Of a stretch of 64,000 bases of DNA, positions 60,651-64,000 are shown piece by piece. Numbering within the stretch: the stretch's first letter is position 1; the number at the start of each line of letters is the position of its first letter. Source of the stretch: Polytrichum commune. Lineage: Eukaryota > Streptophyta > Polytrichopsida > Polytrichales > Polytrichaceae. The DNA lies in assembly GCA_950295325.1 (NCBI GenBank), contig OX485805.1:52662758-52726757 (forward strand), in the 5' to 3' direction. A program made the position numbers and the translations under genes. The notes beneath the pieces were generated by a model, which saw only the letters and a list, made by a program, of their open reading frames with translations, had not been told where the DNA came from and did not search any database.

Positions 60651-63263
60651 ATGGGGTTGAGGATGGCCGTGGTGATGATGATGGTGGGGTTAGCTGAGTG
60701 GATCCAGCTCGTGAAGGCGGACACAGAAGTAATGGAGAGTGTTGTTGCTGCTGCTCCTCCTCCCGTCACGATGATGATGGATCGCCTGCCAAATTTTTTG
60801 AGCATCGCAAGAGTTGTGCAAGGGTTGTTTGTGGCAGGGGTTGTAGGCTTGATCGTCATGAAGCTCCTCCGAGCTCCCAGGATGAAGCTGCCCCCGGGTC
60901 CTCTTGCTCTTCCCCTTGTTGGCAGTTGGTTACAGGTCTGTGCACTTCTCGACTCGTCTACCTGTATCAAGCGCGAATCTATGAATGGCTGAATGAATCT
61001 GTAATGCGAGGTATAGTGCACGATTCTTAGCTAAATTTGTACAAAGAAAGCTTACTTTGGAGTGAAAGTGGAGCTTGGATTTCACAATCATGTCCAGGTT
61101 TGTTCAAGAACGTCAATGTCATTTTCTTCACCCTTGTAAATTTTACAGTCTTGTGCTTTATAAGGCGGGGGCAGTCGATAGATCATCGAAGCTGCCATAG
61201 CAACTGGTTTCAATTTTCACGAGGATTTGGATAATTTCCTGTGAAGCAAGCAGCAACAACTTCCAATTCTCTTCTGTGAAATGTTATGTCAAAGTATCAA
61301 CTCTTTTGTTCGCTGTGGGAATTCCAACTCTACAAATCCAACATTTGAAATTACACGATGATTTGTTCAAGGGCGATAAGTTTGCCGCTGGCGACTTGAG
61401 GGAAAAGGACAACTGAGAATATCTTCCTATGTGGCACAAATTCCTCTTATGCATAAACTTTGCTTGTTTAATAGGACCCGAGGAGATATGACCCGTCCAA
61501 ATCCTCCTTGTGACCATAGCATCATCACAACATCCAGGATTTTGCAAAATGCAATATCATACCTAATCGATCGCTATGTGCAAGAATCATATCCAGTTCT
61601 GTTCACAAATAATAATACATCCGTAGATGACATTTCCTTAACCCTTATAAATTTGCTGACCTTGTGCATAAACCGGAGAGAGATAGAATCTCGCAGATTG
61701 AACCTGCCATACCAAAGTCCAGTTGCGGAAGCATTTTGCACTAGCACTGCAATGTACTCGATCGATCGCCATGTGTGAGAATCATCTGTTCATGCCATTT
61801 CCTAAACCCTTATGAACGTTCTATCCTTCTGCATAAACCGGAGACAGTCGATAGAAACTCGCAGTTCAAATGTGCCATAGCAAAGTCTAGTTGCGGAAGG
61901 GTTTTGCACTTTTACGCGAACATGACGTGACACCGTGTTTTGCACATGCAGGTGGGAGACGACTTGAACCACGAAACCCTAGCCGAGATGTCGAAGAAAT
62001 ACGGAGACGTGTTCCTGCTGAAGATGGGATCCCGTAACGTGGTAGTGGTGTCCTCCCCAGAAATCGCCAAGGACGTGCTCTTCACAAAGGGAGTCGAGTT
62101 CGGATCCCGCAGCGGAAACATTGTCTGGGACATCTTCAGCGGGCGGGGACAGGACATGGTGTTCGCGGCCTACGGTGATCATTGGCGCAAGATGCGTCGC
62201 ATTGCCACCGTGCCATTCTTCACCAACAAGTCAGTCCAGCGGCTGCAAGGCGGATGGGAGGATGAGACTGACCGTGCCATCGAAGATCTCAAACACCGAC
62301 CAGAGTCGGCCACCTCCGGGGTGGTGATCCGGAAGAGGCTGCAGCTGCTCATGTACAATGTCATTTACCGGATGATCTTCGACACAAGGTTCAAGAGCGA
62401 GGAGGATCCGTTGTTTTTGAAGCTGAGGGCGCTTAACCTGACACGGAGCCGTTTGACGCAGAGCTTCGAGTACAACTTTGGGGTTTTCATCCCCATCCTG
62501 CGACCGTTCTTGCGAGGATTTCTGCAACTGTGCCGGGATATCAACCGGGAGAGGCATGCCATCTTCAAGAGCTTTCTCGATGACCACAAGTGAGTGTGTA
62601 GGGTTTAGGGTTTAGTGAAGTAGGCCCATTTACCAGGTTTTGTGACATGTCCACGTCACCCCATGTTTCCCTCCCATGCTTCCCTAGATTGTAAATTAAT
62701 GATGTGTTGATTGCCATTTCAAGTTGGCAAGCTCTCTAGTGAGTGACGTAGAAGCAAGCCCATGCACTAGGTTTTTTGATCCACTTCATCCCGTGATTTC
62801 CTCCCATTTTTCTTCAGGTGGTAAATTGTTCAACGTTGCTTCTTGGTTCATTGGTTTATTTCCACTTCTATGAAAAACAAAAAAAATTAGTATAGAATAT
62901 ATAGTCTTAACAATTATGGTTGTAATGCAAAAACCAACCCACACTGAATACTCCCTTAAATAGTTGCTCCAAAATTATGTTTTAAAGACGCTGACCCCTG
63001 CAGACACAACAGATAGTTGCCACCTGAGGATAAGCCTCAAGTGTTCTAATTCTGTCAATATGCTTTTAGTTGCTATTGATTGAAGGTCGTGTCATGTGTG
63101 TACGTAAGCTGATGGGTTTCAAAATTTGGCAGGAGGATTGCGAGTACGAAGGGTCCTGAACTGGTGAAGGAATGTGGTATCGACCATATTCTCGAAGCAA
63201 AAAAGAATGGAGAGATCACTGAGGCTAACATCCTCTACTTGATTGAGAATCTCAATGGTGCAG
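60651..63263 (+). CDS. CYP73A: CYP73 family cytochrome P450, gene 3 (3' end outside window)
   Basis: Three exons are visible: 60651..60935, 61952..62589, 63133..63263, all with GT-AG borders at the same codons as genes 1 and 2; 351 complete codons with no stop. Exon 3 is two codons shorter (131 bp). The ATG at 60651 is the first in frame. It encodes two hydrophobic stretches (about 4-20 and 54-72), an alanine/proline-rich linker, hinge LPPGP, then [14 protein letters not shown]-helix WRKMRR and the I-helix start ENLNGAG. The haem exon (ExxR, PERF, cysteine loop) is not found before 64000 and must lie beyond the window, unless the gene is truncated. Like its paralogues it lacks the B-C loop arginine (SRSGN) and has AG in the I-helix. 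It is closer to gene 1 than to gene 2 in exon 2. Expected to be ER-bound; reaction C4H-like but untested. Confidence 0.9.
61566..61912 (+). repeat. Tandem duplication in intron 1 of gene 3
   Basis: Two copies share ATCGATCGC-ATGTG, CATTTCCT-AACCCTTAT, TGCATAAACCGGAGA and GTTGCGGAAG-TTTTGCAC (offset 165-195 bp). A weaker third resemblance is at about 61115-61200. The second copy ends just before the exon 2 acceptor. Confidence 0.8.
62599..62616 (+). repeat. Telomere-like motif at the start of intron 2 of gene 3
   Basis: GTAGGGTTTAGGGTTTAG begins 9 bp after the donor. In gene 1 the same intron carries the motif in the opposite orientation shortly after its donor. Confidence 0.8.
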
Positions 63264-63573
63264 GTACTGGGGATTTAACTACTTATCTCTTGTGTGTCAT
63301 CCCACCATGGCCCACAGTGCAAAATATGTGTAAAATGGCAATACACTCTAGTTATTATAAATGAAAAGTGCATTATGAGATGAATCAAGAAATATAAAAG
63401 TAACTGCTTTCTAGTCTAGCTAGCACACTTTACCAACAAAAAAAAAATTTTAAAAAATCATCCACTATTCATTCTTTTAAGGTTAGACTTCTGAACTTTG
63501 AACATTTTCATGTAAGAAAGTCAGGCTACAAAATGGCATGAGGCAAGCATAAACCCTTAACTCTAAATGGAAT

Positions 63574-63990
63574 GGAATTCGGAAAGCCGAGCATAAAGTA
63601 TGAAGAAAGACACAGAACATCTGATACCACACTGATCTTTCATATTTAGATCTAAGGGTCTTTCTCCAAAACTATCTCATGATAAACTTTGTATGGATTG
63701 TGGAGATTGTCTAAGTACGTGAATTGAACCAGGACCAGTTTTCCTCTGTACCCTTGAAGTTGAGTCCAAATTTAGGTTTGCAGGACATCATAATGTTTCG
63801 ACAATGGATATTGGTTCCAAAAATCTATGTTGGAAATTGAGAAGTCGAGTATAAAGTGTGAAGAACTCAAACTAATCATCTGATGTGGCAGCCTTTAGAA
63901 TTAAGAGAGGCTCTTTGTCGAAGAGAATTTCAGAATGAACTTTGTGTGGATTTGGAGATTTATACATGGATGGAACCTTGAAGACCAGTT
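63574..63990 (+). repeat. Duplicated segment in intron 3 of gene 3
   Basis: Two diverged copies (63574-63735 and 63831-63990, offset 257 bp) share GGAA-T--GAA-CGAG-ATAAAG, CATCTGAT, AACTTTGT-TGGAT and GAACC. Non-coding. Confidence 0.65.
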
Positions 63991-64000
63991 ACAGTCTCTG

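Noticed and set aside
60557-61021. 154-codon minus-strand frame over exon 1 of gene 3
   Set aside because: It is antisense to the membrane-anchor exon and repeat-like in composition.

Overview
This window is plant nuclear DNA: spliced cytochrome P450 genes with GT-AG introns, a Ty1/copia retrotransposon of plant type, Stowaway and PIF/Harbinger-like MITEs, and (TTTAGGG)-type motifs. The genes carry an intron that I do not recall from seed-plant CYP73 genes, and their active-site motifs differ from the seed-plant consensus. That makes a seed-free land plant (moss, lycophyte or fern) my best guess, but the species cannot be read from the sequence.

The only genes I can support are three paralogues of CYP73, the trans-cinnamate 4-hydroxylase (C4H) family, the second step of the phenylpropanoid pathway. 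Gene 1 (1957-5636, minus) and gene 2 (8315-11449, minus) form a head-to-tail tandem pair. Gene 3 (60651 to beyond the window end, plus) lies about 49 kb away in the opposite orientation; its last, haem-binding exon is outside the window. Genes 1 and 2 are intact (542 and 529 codons). All splice sites sit at identical positions: exon 2 is 638 bp in all three, exon 4 is 596 bp in genes 1 and 2, and exon 3 is 137, 137 and 131 bp. Exon 1 alone encodes the membrane anchor and proline hinge and is the least conserved part. Genes 1 and 2 share an AGTET I-helix motif in place of AAIET, as I remember it, for canonical C4H, and all three genes lack an arginine in the B-C loop. They may therefore be divergent CYP73s rather than housekeeping C4H.

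Layout: 0-2 kb, 3' flank of gene 1 with tandem duplications, one of which copies the tail of the last exon; 2-11.5 kb, tandem pair; 12.1-17.6 kb, a 160-bp MITE followed by a complete but decayed copia element; 18.8-23.7 kb, PIF/Harbinger-like MITEs, one split by a solo LTR; 24-38 kb, LINE-like relics, dispersed repeats and a 220-bp tandem array; 38.6-42.7 kb, another TTA-flanked element, a Tigger/pogo relic and a LINE relic; 44.8-57.8 kb, more repeats, MITEs and a 135-nt near-perfect hairpin; 59-64 kb, gene 3.

The three P450 genes would act at the ER with cytochrome P450 reductase. The rest of the window is almost entirely transposon debris between the paralogues. A recurrent feature is short tandem duplication (about 160-350 bp) inside intron 1 of every CYP73 copy and in the gene flanks, in two places copying an exon edge.
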